The notes: generated by a model not told the origin, from the letters alone. A stretch of 20,181 nt of DNA from Cellvibrionaceae bacterium (GCA_021151615.1 JAGKXA010000150.1:1-20181), one strand, 5' to 3'. Shown: positions 1 through 7,992, counted from the first letter of the stretch. Translations and numbers: made by a program.

Positions 1-159
1 GATATATTTATACATAGTTGACTCTCACTGCTTATTTTTTTATTGGGGTTTTGTTGACCTCCCAGCAACGATCAAATTGCCTCAACCAATACTAACCAGA
101 GCAAAAATAGTCTGAAGAATGTTTATCAATTCTTTACCCGTGCGTGACAGATGGAATGC
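1..159. other. intergenic, nothing recognised
   Basis: AT-rich stretch to the left of the first terminator. I see no convincing reading frame, RNA gene or repeat in it. It is the region beyond the 3' end of the minus-strand protease operon, and whatever lies further left is outside the window. Confidence 0.5.
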
Positions 160-187
160 AAAAAAAAAGCCCGCATGGCGGGCTTTC
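160..187 (-). terminator. Rho-independent terminator of the metzincin operon
   Basis: On the minus strand a GCCCGC / GCGGGC stem (169-174 with 178-183, three-base loop) is extended by AAA/TTT pairs and followed by a run of about nine T (plus-strand A160-168). It lies about 20 bases past the stop codon of the minus-strand protease gene, as expected for its transcript end. Confidence 0.92.
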
Positions 188-208
188 AGGGAATCAATCC
201 ACTAAAAC

Positions 209-1306
209 TTAATTTACACGAATCGGCAGATAAGATGCATTGTTGGTAGAGACAGTTTCAGTCAGCGCATTATCGTAATCCACAATTGCTCCCACCCAGT
301 AATTGGTGCCTGACGTCAGATCCGCAGGAATTACCAGATTGCTTTTGAAGGTAGCCGGTTGATTGCGACTCAAGGTAACAGTACCTGTACCAATCAAACG
401 ATCTGCGGTGCTAATCAAATTATTGGTAGAAACATAGTAAGCAATTTTTACCGTTTGACTGGTTTTGCCATTGTTCTCGCCGGTTAATTCGAGCTGTACT
501 GATTGGCCTTTATTGACACGATAACGGCGCTCACCGGCATCGTTGAACCAGCTCAATACCGAGCCACCGGAATTAAACATTTGCGTAGGTTGATGCGTGG
601 AGTACTCACCATCCTTACCCAGATATTTAAAATTGGTCAGTGACAAATCTTCCATCGCACCGGCTTGTGCGCCATAAAGAATGACAGAACCCTCAGCACC
701 ATCTTCACCCAAATAGGAGCGTGCGGTATCACCATTGGCATGAATGTGGGTCCAATCTTGCCCCATGATGCTGTACCAGCGATTTTCATGCAACAAACCC
801 ATTGCATGTGAAAACTCATGTACAGCGGTAGTTTCAAATGGACGGAACATACCACCAAAAGCCCACAGATTTGTTTTACTCATTGATGTGGTGTAAGACT
901 CAGCGGTGTTAAACACTACGTCGACTTCATCAATACCATAGTGCCAACCGAACGCCCAATAGCAGTGATACCAGGTTAATGCACGTGCAGGTGCACCGTT
1001 ATGCACATCCGGATCGCTGGTAAACCAGGTTTCATTCTGGCCATTGTCGCGACCCACAGAAGTATCACCAAACGCCAGCGAAAAATTAAAATTGCTCGGG
1101 TTGTCATTTACGCGATTAATCGAAGTTTGCAACGAATTACCAAATGCCGAGCCCGATGGAAAACTCACATTGCTCGCGCGCATAGTCACGGAGTTACTAC
1201 CCCATTTAATTTTATTGCCATCACAAGTGCGCCAGCCAACAGCACTCGCGCTCATTGCGCTCAGGGTCATTACCAGGCCGAGTGAAGTTAAGAGTAATTT
1301 TTTCAT
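209..1306 (-). CDS. secreted metzincin-type zinc metalloprotease with C-terminal CARDB-like domain
   Basis: Probably an exported zinc endopeptidase of the metzincin clan (matrixin-like). The start is placed at the ATG at 1306 because it has AAGGAAA seven bases upstream and opens directly into a signal peptide (MKKLLLTSLGLVMTLSAMSASA); the in-frame ATG at 1330 has no good ribosome binding site. The mature protein shows the full metzincin zinc motif HEFSHAMGLLH (residues 163-173 from this start) and a Met-turn SIMG about eight residues later. The last ~100 residues read as an immunoglobulin-like CARDB/adhesion-type domain (VQLELTGENNGKTSQTV ... ALTETVSTNNASYLPIRVN). No pro-domain cysteine switch was recognised. 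It is the second gene of a two-gene operon after an unknown secreted protein, which suggests that the two work together outside the cytoplasm. The substrate cannot be read from sequence. Confidence 0.85.
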   Translation of the reverse strand: MKKLLLTSLGLVMTLSAMSASAVGWRTCDGNKIKWGSNSVTMRASNVSFPSGSAFGNSLQTSINRVNDNPSNFNFSLAFGDTSVGRDNGQNETWFTSDPDVHNGAPARALTWYHCYWAFGWHYGIDEVDVVFNTAESYTTSMSKTNLWAFGGMFRPFETTAVHEFSHAMGLLHENRWYSIMGQDWTHIHANGDTARSYLGEDGAEGSVILYGAQAGAMEDLSLTNFKYLGKDGEYSTHQPTQMFNSGGSVLSWFNDAGERRYRVNKGQSVQLELTGENNGKTSQTVKIAYYVSTNNLISTADRLIGTGTVTLSRNQPATFKSNLVIPADLTSGTNYWVGAIVDYDNALTETVSTNNASYLPIRVN

Positions 1307-1346
1307 GATAGTTTCCTTGTCATTAGACATTTAAAAAGGTGAGTAA

Positions 1347-2210
1347 TTAAAGAACCGGGTTGCCACTATTTTTGCGAATTGCATCTTCTTCCCAACGATC
1401 AAAATCGCTGGGTGTAGTTGCACGACGCAGCAAATTTGGCGCGCCCTCAGCGGGAGCAGCTTCGGGAGCCATGGCCGCTGATTTAAACTCGTCTTTAATC
1501 GATGCAGAAATAAATACCGGTGTATCGGCGCGAGCACTGGCAACTTCCTTCGCTTGCTCACGCAAATCGGCAATAAATTGTTCCGCCTTTACTGCTATTG
1601 CAGGTACAGCAGGAGACACAGGTTCACGCGCAACACTGGCCAAGGCATTGGCGCCGTGCCCAACCTCACCCTTACCTTCCGTTTCAGTAGCAATCACAGC
1701 AGCAGAAATCGCGTAACTGCTATCCGTCTTTTCGATAATCGCACGGCCATCATCGCTCGCCAGCACACCATCCAGGTTGCGGAAACGACCGGATGTACAT
1801 TTCGCTAGCGGGCAGATACTGCTGTTGTTTTTGCTGGCAAATAAAATATCGGTATCGCCCAGTTGGAACTCCGGCGTTTCAGATACTTCCAGATAGCGGA
1901 TCACCTCGCCTCGTTGCTGGCGCCCCCCCAGGAAACGCAGCGTAACTTGCGAGCCATCAGGACGACCAGAGATCACTTGATCCACGTTGTAGGTTACAAA
2001 GGTATGGGGGAGACCATCGGCAGAGTCTTTGTATTCCACACTCACAACCTTGCCAGAAAATACCAAATCCGATTGCACCAACAAATCACGCGTTGCAATA
2101 CTGGTGGTTTTTTCCGGGGTTGCTACAGCAGCAGAAACAGAGGTTGCAGTAAGAGCAGATTGAACGGCCAGTGCAGACAAAACTGCGAGCCACAGCGGTG
2201 ACTTTTTCAT
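1347..2210 (-). CDS. secreted protein of unknown function, operon partner of the metzincin
   Basis: 287-residue protein with a clear signal peptide (MKKSPLWLAVLSALAVQSAL..., cleavage probably near residue 27) and a good Shine-Dalgarno (AAAAGGAAA before ATG 2210). The N-terminal part (about 40-150) is beta-rich, with DLVFSGKVVSVEY, a YNVDQVISG strand pair, a glycine-rich LRFLGG segment and one cysteine pair (C133, C138) that could form a disulfide in the periplasm. The remainder is low-complexity and Ala/Pro/Glu-rich, probably flexible, ending in a short charged tail. I recall similar proteins encoded beside matrixin-type proteases in other proteobacteria but cannot name a family. The gap to the protease start is about 40 bases with no terminator, so the two are almost certainly cotranscribed. 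It could be a chaperone, inhibitor or substrate-binding partner of the protease; this is inference only. Confidence 0.75.
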   Translation of the reverse strand: MKKSPLWLAVLSALAVQSALTATSVSAAVATPEKTTSIATRDLLVQSDLVFSGKVVSVEYKDSADGLPHTFVTYNVDQVISGRPDGSQVTLRFLGGRQQRGEVIRYLEVSETPEFQLGDTDILFASKNNSSICPLAKCTSGRFRNLDGVLASDDGRAIIEKTDSSYAISAAVIATETEGKGEVGHGANALASVAREPVSPAVPAIAVKAEQFIADLREQAKEVASARADTPVFISASIKDEFKSAAMAPEAAPAEGAPNLLRRATTPSDFDRWEEDAIRKNSGNPVL

Positions 2211-2312
2211 AAAAATTTCCTTTTAGGTTAGTGATGCGCCGACATCATCAGTCGACGGTGGGCAGTATAGGCGGCGGTAAAATCATTACCCGTTAATTAA
2301 TCCCCACAGCCC

Positions 2313-2327
2313 TGTGAAATATTCACA
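2313..2327. promoter_or_regulatory. palindrome TGTGAA-ATA-TTCACA, candidate operator
   Basis: Perfect 6-3-6 inverted repeat between two divergent genes. Its right arm is also the likely -35 box of the histone-deacetylase-family gene, so a protein bound here would block that promoter. It resembles a CRP/Vfr site, but the spacer between TGTGA and TCACA is five bases instead of six, so the binding protein is uncertain. Confidence 0.45.
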
Positions 2328-2351
2328 AGGCATCCCTCAAGCGTTTATAGT
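2322..2351 (+). promoter_or_regulatory. sigma-70-like promoter of the HDAC-family gene
   Basis: TTCACA (2322-2327) and TATAGT (2346-2351), each one base off consensus, separated by 18 bases. Predicted transcription start is near 2358, giving a leader of roughly 24 bases. Confidence 0.5.
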
Positions 2352-2381
2352 GGCCACTATTGCGCAGGATTAATCACGATT

Positions 2382-3326
2382 ATGCTGACCACCTTAATTA
2401 GCCACTCCAGTTGCCATGAACACCAGATGCCCGATGGCCACCCGGAATGCCCCGGGCGCATTGATGCGATTGCCAACCAATTATTAGCCAGCGGTATTGA
2501 TGCCCTCCTCTGCCAGCGCGAAGCACCGGCGGTTACCGATGAACAATTATTGCGCGTGCATAGCATTGAACATATCCAGAAAGTTACGCACGCAGCGCCG
2601 CAATCCGGTATTCATTTTTTTGCCGAAGACGTTTATCTCTCACCACACACATTAACCGCCGCACGCCATGCCGCCGGCGCAGGTATTTTGGGTGTGGATA
2701 TGGTGATGCGTGGCGAAACCGATTCCGTGTTTTGCAATGTGCGCCCACCCGGCCATCACGCGGAACGCGCGCGCGCCATGGGGTTCTGCATTTTTAACAA
2801 TATCGCCATAGCCGCAAAACACGCATTGGAAACCTATGGGTTGGAGCGTGTTGCCATCGTGGATTTTGATGTGCACCACGGCAACGGTACCCAGGATATT
2901 TTTTTAAACGAACCGCGTGTGCTTTTCTGTTCCAGCTTTCAATACCCGTTTTACCCTAATACTGAAATTGATGATGTGCCCGCAAATATCATCAATACTC
3001 CCCTTCCCGCCACTTGCCGCAGCCAGGGCTTTCGCGATGCGATTAGCAGCCAGTGGCTTCCGGCACTGGAAATATTCAAACCGCAATGTATTTTTATTTC
3101 CGCCGGCTTTGATGCCTATATTGATGACGATATGTCATCAATCAGTTTGGTTGAACAGGATTACACCTGGATCACCCAAAAAATGCGCCAGTTGATGGAT
3201 GGCAGCAGGCTTTATCCCGCAGAAGATCAATGCAAAGGTATAGTATCTATGCTGGAAGGTGGATACGACTTATTAGGCTTGGGCCGCTGTGCGGTTGCAC
3301 ATATCAAGGCCCTGGCAAAACTTTAA
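2382..3326 (+). CDS. histone deacetylase family (class II-like) zinc deacetylase
   Basis: Arginase/deacetylase-fold zinc amidohydrolase, predicted to remove acyl groups from acetyl-lysine or a small acetylated amine in the cytoplasm. All catalytic positions of the family are visible: the tandem histidines in RPPGHHAE (H125, H126), zinc ligands in DFDVHHGNGT (D163, H165) and in SAGFDAY (D244), and the transition-state tyrosine in EGGYDL (Y295). Length (314 residues) is normal and there is no signal peptide. The start at 2382 fits the family N-terminus (TLISHSSCHEHQMPDGHPECPGR). The ribosome binding site is weak (AGGA about 13 bases upstream). Bacterial relatives include AcuC, HDAH-type enzymes and acetylpolyamine amidohydrolases; the sequence does not tell me which substrate applies. 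A Pat-type acetyltransferase is encoded about 2 kb downstream on the other strand. Confidence 0.9.
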   Translation: MLTTLISHSSCHEHQMPDGHPECPGRIDAIANQLLASGIDALLCQREAPAVTDEQLLRVHSIEHIQKVTHAAPQSGIHFFAEDVYLSPHTLTAARHAAGAGILGVDMVMRGETDSVFCNVRPPGHHAERARAMGFCIFNNIAIAAKHALETYGLERVAIVDFDVHHGNGTQDIFLNEPRVLFCSSFQYPFYPNTEIDDVPANIINTPLPATCRSQGFRDAISSQWLPALEIFKPQCIFISAGFDAYIDDDMSSISLVEQDYTWITQKMRQLMDGSRLYPAEDQCKGIVSMLEGGYDLLGLGRCAVAHIKALAKL

Positions 3327-3619
3327 CGCCCGTAGAGTAACCCAGAGATTCGCAATCCCTCACCATCAGCTTCGATTTAGCCTACATTCCCCATACCTTT
3401 TACATACCAAAAAAAATCTCTTTTTTTTCAGTAGCTTAAACATCCCTCATTAACACTCACCAATTTTGTAACGACGCGCAATCGCTGCACAATGATTTCG
3501 CAGTAACAAGAAATTCGAACCGGCAAGACCCAACTTCAGCGCTGTAGCAATATCCCTGCGGCGGCGGTAACGCTCACGGGATACCAGCACAAATTCCGTC
3601 AATTAAATGAGAGGTTTAT
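3327..3619. other. intergenic between HDAC-family and SMP-30-like genes
   Basis: About 290 bases without a convincing gene. An A8-TCTC-T8 stretch near 3411-3430 could fold as an all-AT hairpin but is not a normal terminator. The last 12 bases carry the GAGAGG ribosome binding site for the next gene. No clear promoter hexamers could be assigned. Confidence 0.4.
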
Positions 3620-4471
3620 ATGCAATTCATTCTGAAAACTGCTCTGTTCTGTAGCTTGCTAATAGGTGCCACCGAAGTGATGGCTACCAAAACATCTGAT
3701 CCTTCACTAAGCCTTGCATGGCAAGTGACGGGACTGGATATCCCGGAATCTGTATTGGACGTTCATCAGGGAGGGCAAGACTTTTTTTTGGTGTCGGTCC
3801 TCAAAGGCGATTACTACAGCAAAGACGGCAATGGCGATATAGCCAAGATCAGCAAAAATGGAAAGCTGCTGGATAGTGCCTGGGCGAGTGGATTAAACGC
3901 TCCCAAAGGCATGGCGATTTCAGGCAAATTTCTTTACGTATCCGATATCGATGAGGTAGCAGTTATCGACCTGAAAAACGGTGCAGTTGTTAATCTAATT
4001 CCCATACCTGGTTCCGCTTTTTTGAATGATGTGGTGGCCAATAAGCATGGTGATATTTTTGTTTCAGACACGGGTGCGGGAAAAATTTATAGAATTCGGA
4101 ACGGGGTTCCCGAAGTTTATATCGACAACGCACCCAGTGCTAACGGCCTGGCAATGGACAACGATGATTTACTCGTAGGAACAGGCTCACAATTAGTTCG
4201 CTACAACACCGCACACGAAGCAACATTAATTACTCAAATGCCTTTTGGCCTCATTGACGGCATTGCGGAGGTAAAATGCAATAACTATTTGGTATCTGTG
4301 TGGGAGGGGCAAATCTATTGGGTAAATAGCGATGGGGTCAAAACACTGTTGCTGGATTCCAGCACGGCGGGAATTTTTACCGCCGACTTTGCATACAGTA
4401 AAAAACAAAAACTACTGGTAGTTCCAAACTTTTTCAGCAACACCGTGAGTGCGTACCGTGTGAATTATTAA
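3620..4471 (+). CDS. exported SMP-30/gluconolactonase-like beta-propeller protein
   Basis: 283-residue protein with a signal peptide (MQFILKTALFCSLLIGATEVMA) and a ribosome binding site GAGAGG just upstream. The mature part shows repeated beta-propeller blades of the SMP-30/NHL type: GLNAPKGMAISGKFLYVSD (about 91-109), FLNDVVANKHGDIFVSDTG (134-152) followed by GKIYRI, then SANGLAMDNDDLLVG and GLIDGIAEV. The LNDVV and SANGLAMD segments match the metal-binding loops of SMP-30-type lactonases, so a periplasmic lactonase or sugar-acid-binding role is possible. A non-catalytic binding propeller is equally possible. It stands alone on the plus strand, and no sugar-catabolism genes flank it to define a substrate. 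Confidence 0.75.
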   Translation: MQFILKTALFCSLLIGATEVMATKTSDPSLSLAWQVTGLDIPESVLDVHQGGQDFFLVSVLKGDYYSKDGNGDIAKISKNGKLLDSAWASGLNAPKGMAISGKFLYVSDIDEVAVIDLKNGAVVNLIPIPGSAFLNDVVANKHGDIFVSDTGAGKIYRIRNGVPEVYIDNAPSANGLAMDNDDLLVGTGSQLVRYNTAHEATLITQMPFGLIDGIAEVKCNNYLVSVWEGQIYWVNSDGVKTLLLDSSTAGIFTADFAYSKKQKLLVVPNFFSNTVSAYRVNY

Positions 4472-4485
4472 CACTTTATACTCAG

Positions 4486-4519
4486 CAATAGTGTGCAAAA
4501 ATTCCAATGCACACTATTG
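4486..4519. terminator. strong hairpin between convergent genes
   Basis: Perfect 12-bp inverted repeat CAATAGTGTGCA / TGCACACTATTG (4486-4497 and 4508-4519) with a 10-base loop, 15 bases after the plus-strand propeller gene and 39 bases before the end of the convergent minus-strand gene. Neither strand has a T-run after the stem, so it is either a poor intrinsic terminator serving both genes, a 3'-end stabilising hairpin, or a protein site. Confidence 0.6.
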
Positions 4520-4557
4520 TCAGGACATCCAATAGTTTCCGTAAAATAACCGAGAGA

Positions 4558-5406
4558 CTAGTGTAGAAGTGCACTGTTATCAATTTCGATAACCAGCGGT
4601 TTTTTGGCAAGCAGATTGCGTCCGACATTAAACAACTCCGTTTTTTCCATTAACACATCCAAAGAACCATCTTTCTTTGCAATAGCTAACCCTGCCTCCA
4701 ATCGCTGAGCCAATGCTTCATCAGACTTCCGAACGAAGAATCCGTAGTTAATAGGTACTGAGTATTTCAACACCAGATTAGGAACAACCGTTAAATCTTC
4801 AGCAGAAAACATCTGTAAGTCCATGCCAATTTCATGAACACCACGGGTAATAAAATCAAATCGCTTCACTGTTAGCATTTTTACAAGCAGACCAAAATCT
4901 ACCGCAGTTATTACTTTAAATCCATTTGCTCGCATCACGCTGGTATCAGTCCAGTTATTACCGTTGCCGGCATTCAGTAACCGCAACTGGTCCAAAGTTT
5001 GTATGCCTTGAAATTTAGCCACGTCCGACTTTCTTATCAACAATGCGCGATAATTATTCAAGTCATGTAATAAATTCACCTCTACATAACGCATCTTTTT
5101 TAGTCGCTCCGGCGTTGCCGACGCCCAAATAACATCCACCCCCGATGCACTTTGCAGCATGGCTTTTACGCGATCAATACTCGCCTCAAACGGGCGCTGT
5201 TGGATTATAAAGTCTCCGTGGCTTACGCGAGTTTTTTCCAGAGCCAGCCACAGTACATCTTCATAATAACCAGCAATATCAGTACCATCATTACTGGACC
5301 GCCCAATAACACCAACAGTTAAAGGTTGTGCATTGACGCCGAGAGCAATAAACAACAACCAGCAACCGACAATATATTTAATGAGTGAATCAGATTTTAA
5401 CCACAT
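4558..5406 (-). CDS. orphan periplasmic solute-binding protein (SBP_bac_3-like)
   Basis: 282 residues with a signal peptide (...IVGCWLLFIALGVNA). The mature protein follows the pattern of amino-acid-type periplasmic binding proteins: an opening strand LTVGVIGRS, then DVIWASATPERLKKMRYVEV, RALLIRKSDVAKFQGIQTLDQL, a domain crossover, VKRFDFITRGVHEIG and a late YGFFVRKSDEALAQRLEAGLAIAKKDGSLDVLM typical of the C-terminal hinge return. No permease or ATPase gene is adjacent, so it is an orphan. Such proteins can act as stand-alone sensors or work with a distant transporter. It follows the acetyltransferase gene by 43 bases on the same strand and may be the last gene of that operon, with the hairpin at 4486-4519 beyond its stop. 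Confidence 0.75.
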   Translation of the reverse strand: MWLKSDSLIKYIVGCWLLFIALGVNAQPLTVGVIGRSSNDGTDIAGYYEDVLWLALEKTRVSHGDFIIQQRPFEASIDRVKAMLQSASGVDVIWASATPERLKKMRYVEVNLLHDLNNYRALLIRKSDVAKFQGIQTLDQLRLLNAGNGNNWTDTSVMRANGFKVITAVDFGLLVKMLTVKRFDFITRGVHEIGMDLQMFSAEDLTVVPNLVLKYSVPINYGFFVRKSDEALAQRLEAGLAIAKKDGSLDVLMEKTELFNVGRNLLAKKPLVIEIDNSALLH

Positions 5407-5449
5407 AATCTTCTCATCGTTGTTATATCAGTGAATCACACCAATCAAG

Positions 5450-7939
5450 TTATGCGCTCTGTAAATCCAGCTTCATATCAACCAGACCTTCATCCCGATT
5501 AAAACGCACATGAAAACCTAGCTTACGCGCGAGATTTACCATGCCTGCATTTTCCAACATGGTAACGCCAATCAATTCTTTGGTACTTTGAATGCGACAA
5601 TATGCAATCATTTTTTCCAGCAAGCGCGCACCCAATCCGATTCCTTTTAATTCACTGCGTACCGCCATAGCAAACTCAGCTTGTAGATTATCTGGATCAG
5701 TCTGCACTCGCACCACACCAAGAATTTTTTCCACCGGAACACTTTCCATCGGAACATTGTCTCGCACGACCGCAACAAAGGCCATATCACGCGCGTAATC
5801 AATTTGTGCCAGACGCGCCATCTGTTCATGAGAGAATTGTGGTAAATCGGCAAAATAACGTTTGTACCTATCTTCTTTGGTTTGTGAATTATCAAACTCT
5901 TGCAAGCTCAGTTCGTCTTCCGGTTTAATTGGACGCACAATAATTTCCTGCCCGTCACGCAATACACAAGTCTCTTCCAATTCTTTGGGATAGGGGCGAA
6001 TTGCCAAGGCAGCAAGACGATTATCCAAACGCAGTTTTACACTGGCTTCCACCACCTGTACCTGGGCGCCAGCTACCAATACCGGGTTAAGCACCAAAGA
6101 ATCGAGTCGAGGATGATCAATCACAATCTGGCTAACTTGCGTCAACAGCAAACAAAGCGCAGGCAAATCAAACGCCGCATAACTTTCGCGTTCACGAATT
6201 TTTCCTTCCGCCAATGCCTGAATCACCATATAACGTGCAAGCGCCATATTTAATGGCGGCAAGGCCACTACGGCACTTTTGCGCATAGTCCAATGACTTG
6301 CCGCTTCGCCTAACAAAATCACAGGTCCAAATACCGGATCTGTTTGCACTTGTACGCGCAACTTATGGGGTGTGCTACTAAAGTTCGTGCTATTTTTTTC
6401 TGCGCCCGCACAGGCAATACCGTAAGCAGATAATAATTCCAAGGCTTCACCAGAACTTAATTGCGCGCGATCCTCACTGAGCGCCAACTCAATGAGTTGT
6501 TGCGCATAAGCAGGCTGATAAGGGACTTTATCGCTGATGGATTCCGGCGTTTCCGATAATAACTTCTGGTTGCGGCGATACTGCACCATGTGCATAAACG
6601 CCCCCACAGCACCTTCCGGGGTGCGGAAGGATGCAATGCCTGCCGCAGCAAAACGCAAGCGCGCTTCCTGTGCAGCATCCTCACCCATCCAGTTGGCAAA
6701 TAGATTCGGCTTTTTGCCGCGGTGACTGTGGTAAACATCAATAACCGCTTCCGCAAAAATTTCACCCGGTGTGAGCGCCGAAGGAGCCTGCATAATTAAT
6801 ACATTATCGATGCTATTACTTTGCAATAGCACATCCAACACCTTGCGATAGGTGTCGGGCGATGCGTCGCCCAACACATTAATTGGGTTGCTGGGGCGGC
6901 CACCAGTGTGAATAATTTTTTGCAACTGTTGCACCACGGCATCATCCAGTTTTGCCAAGCGCCCACCACGTTCTAGTAAAGCATCCACCGCCATAGCACA
7001 GGGGCCATTGCCATTGGCCAAAATCACCAACTGCTCGCTGTAAATCGGTTTGCCATTGGCAAGGGTTTCCACCGCTGCCAGCAACTCGCGCAAATCACCT
7101 ACGCGCAACATGCCAGCGCGACGAAACGCCGCATCGTAAACAGCATCCTCACCGATTTGTTCCGGTTGCAAGCGAGAAGTCACCAATGCCGACTCCGACC
7201 AGGTTCCCGCTTTAATTACCAGTATGGGTTTATTGAAAGAAGCAGCCCGCGCAGAAGACATAAATGCACGGCCATCGAAAATAGCATCGATATACAACAA
7301 AATTGCCGAGGTATTTGGATCTCGCCCGAGAAAATCAATCATTTCATCAAAGTCGACATCCACACCTTCGCCGAGTGAAATGAAATAGGAAAAACCAATG
7401 CGCCGACGCTTGGACCAATCCAGCAAGGTGACACACACCGCGCTGGATTGTGATACCACTGCAATCTTTCCCGGTAACGCATTGGTGTGAGCATAACTCG
7501 CATTTAATCCCAACGAGGGCACAATAATACCGAGCGAATCAGGCCCCAGAATGCGCACACCCCATTCTTTTGCAATAGCAAGCATTTGCTCCTGCAGATT
7601 GGTGCCCTGCGCGGTATACAAATTATCTAACCCGGATGCAATCACAATGGCATTGCGTGTGCCTTTACGCCCCAATTGCAAAATGATCGCAGGCACACGC
7701 GTAGCACGTGTGCAAATAATAGCGAGGTCAGGAACCATGGGTAATTCGTCAATCGAACGATAGGCCAGCACACCATTGACCGATTTGTAATGCGGTGTCA
7801 CCGGCATAATCGGACCATCGTATTGCCCCTGCAATAAATTGCGCATCACTGCATTACCCGGGCGATTGGGTTGGTTGGACGCACCAATCACGGCAATAGA
7901 GTGAGGTTTTAATAATTGCTCGATGGTTTTTACACTCAT
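5450..7939 (-). CDS. pat: Pat/YfiQ-type protein lysine acetyltransferase with internally deleted ATP-grasp domain
   Basis: Predicted cytoplasmic acetyltransferase that transfers acetyl from acetyl-CoA to lysines of metabolic enzymes such as acetyl-CoA synthetase. Domains in order: CoA-binding Rossmann (about 8-140, PHSIAVIGAS), two succinyl-CoA-ligase-like domains (about 155-450, VVSQSSAVCVTLLDW, ISLGEGVDVDFDEM), a shortened ATP-grasp region (about 480-645) and a C-terminal GNAT domain (about 665-825) with RSELKGIGLGARLLEKM for acetyl-CoA and an acidic residue in AEFAMAV. Compared with E. coli YfiQ from memory, about 70 residues are missing between YGIACAG (506-512) and VQTDPVFGP (531-539), including the equivalent of the ALKLRSPDIPHKS stretch. 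That agrees with 829 residues against about 886. The phosphorylatable histidine loop of ADP-forming acyl-CoA synthetases is also absent, as in YfiQ, so the synthetase half should be regulatory, not catalytic. It lies 53 bases after pilU. Confidence 0.9.
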   Translation of the reverse strand: MSVKTIEQLLKPHSIAVIGASNQPNRPGNAVMRNLLQGQYDGPIMPVTPHYKSVNGVLAYRSIDELPMVPDLAIICTRATRVPAIILQLGRKGTRNAIVIASGLDNLYTAQGTNLQEQMLAIAKEWGVRILGPDSLGIIVPSLGLNASYAHTNALPGKIAVVSQSSAVCVTLLDWSKRRRIGFSYFISLGEGVDVDFDEMIDFLGRDPNTSAILLYIDAIFDGRAFMSSARAASFNKPILVIKAGTWSESALVTSRLQPEQIGEDAVYDAAFRRAGMLRVGDLRELLAAVETLANGKPIYSEQLVILANGNGPCAMAVDALLERGGRLAKLDDAVVQQLQKIIHTGGRPSNPINVLGDASPDTYRKVLDVLLQSNSIDNVLIMQAPSALTPGEIFAEAVIDVYHSHRGKKPNLFANWMGEDAAQEARLRFAAAGIASFRTPEGAVGAFMHMVQYRRNQKLLSETPESISDKVPYQPAYAQQLIELALSEDRAQLSSGEALELLSAYGIACAGAEKNSTNFSSTPHKLRVQVQTDPVFGPVILLGEAASHWTMRKSAVVALPPLNMALARYMVIQALAEGKIRERESYAAFDLPALCLLLTQVSQIVIDHPRLDSLVLNPVLVAGAQVQVVEASVKLRLDNRLAALAIRPYPKELEETCVLRDGQEIIVRPIKPEDELSLQEFDNSQTKEDRYKRYFADLPQFSHEQMARLAQIDYARDMAFVAVVRDNVPMESVPVEKILGVVRVQTDPDNLQAEFAMAVRSELKGIGLGARLLEKMIAYCRIQSTKELIGVTMLENAGMVNLARKLGFHVRFNRDEGLVDMKLDLQSA

Positions 7940-7992
7940 AAATCAGGTTTTACCGCTATGGTTGTTACTGTGTTTTAGGGAATTTTTCAGGA

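Noticed and set aside
1307..1330. Upstream ATG giving eight more residues on the metzincin
   Set aside because: No Shine-Dalgarno, and it would put a charged MSNDKETI stretch before an otherwise perfect signal peptide.
2276..2290. GGTAA-AATCA-TTACC inverted repeat
   Set aside because: Short five-base arms in AT-rich DNA with no associated promoter that I could define; too likely by chance.
3411..3430. A8...T8 hairpin as terminator of the HDAC-family gene
   Set aside because: The stem would be only A-T pairs, about 85 bases past the stop, and lacks a GC core.
5450..7939. ADP-forming acetyl-CoA synthetase as the function of the 829-residue protein
   Set aside because: The catalytic histidine loop and the ATP-grasp core are missing and a GNAT domain is fused, so Pat-type acetyltransferase fits better.
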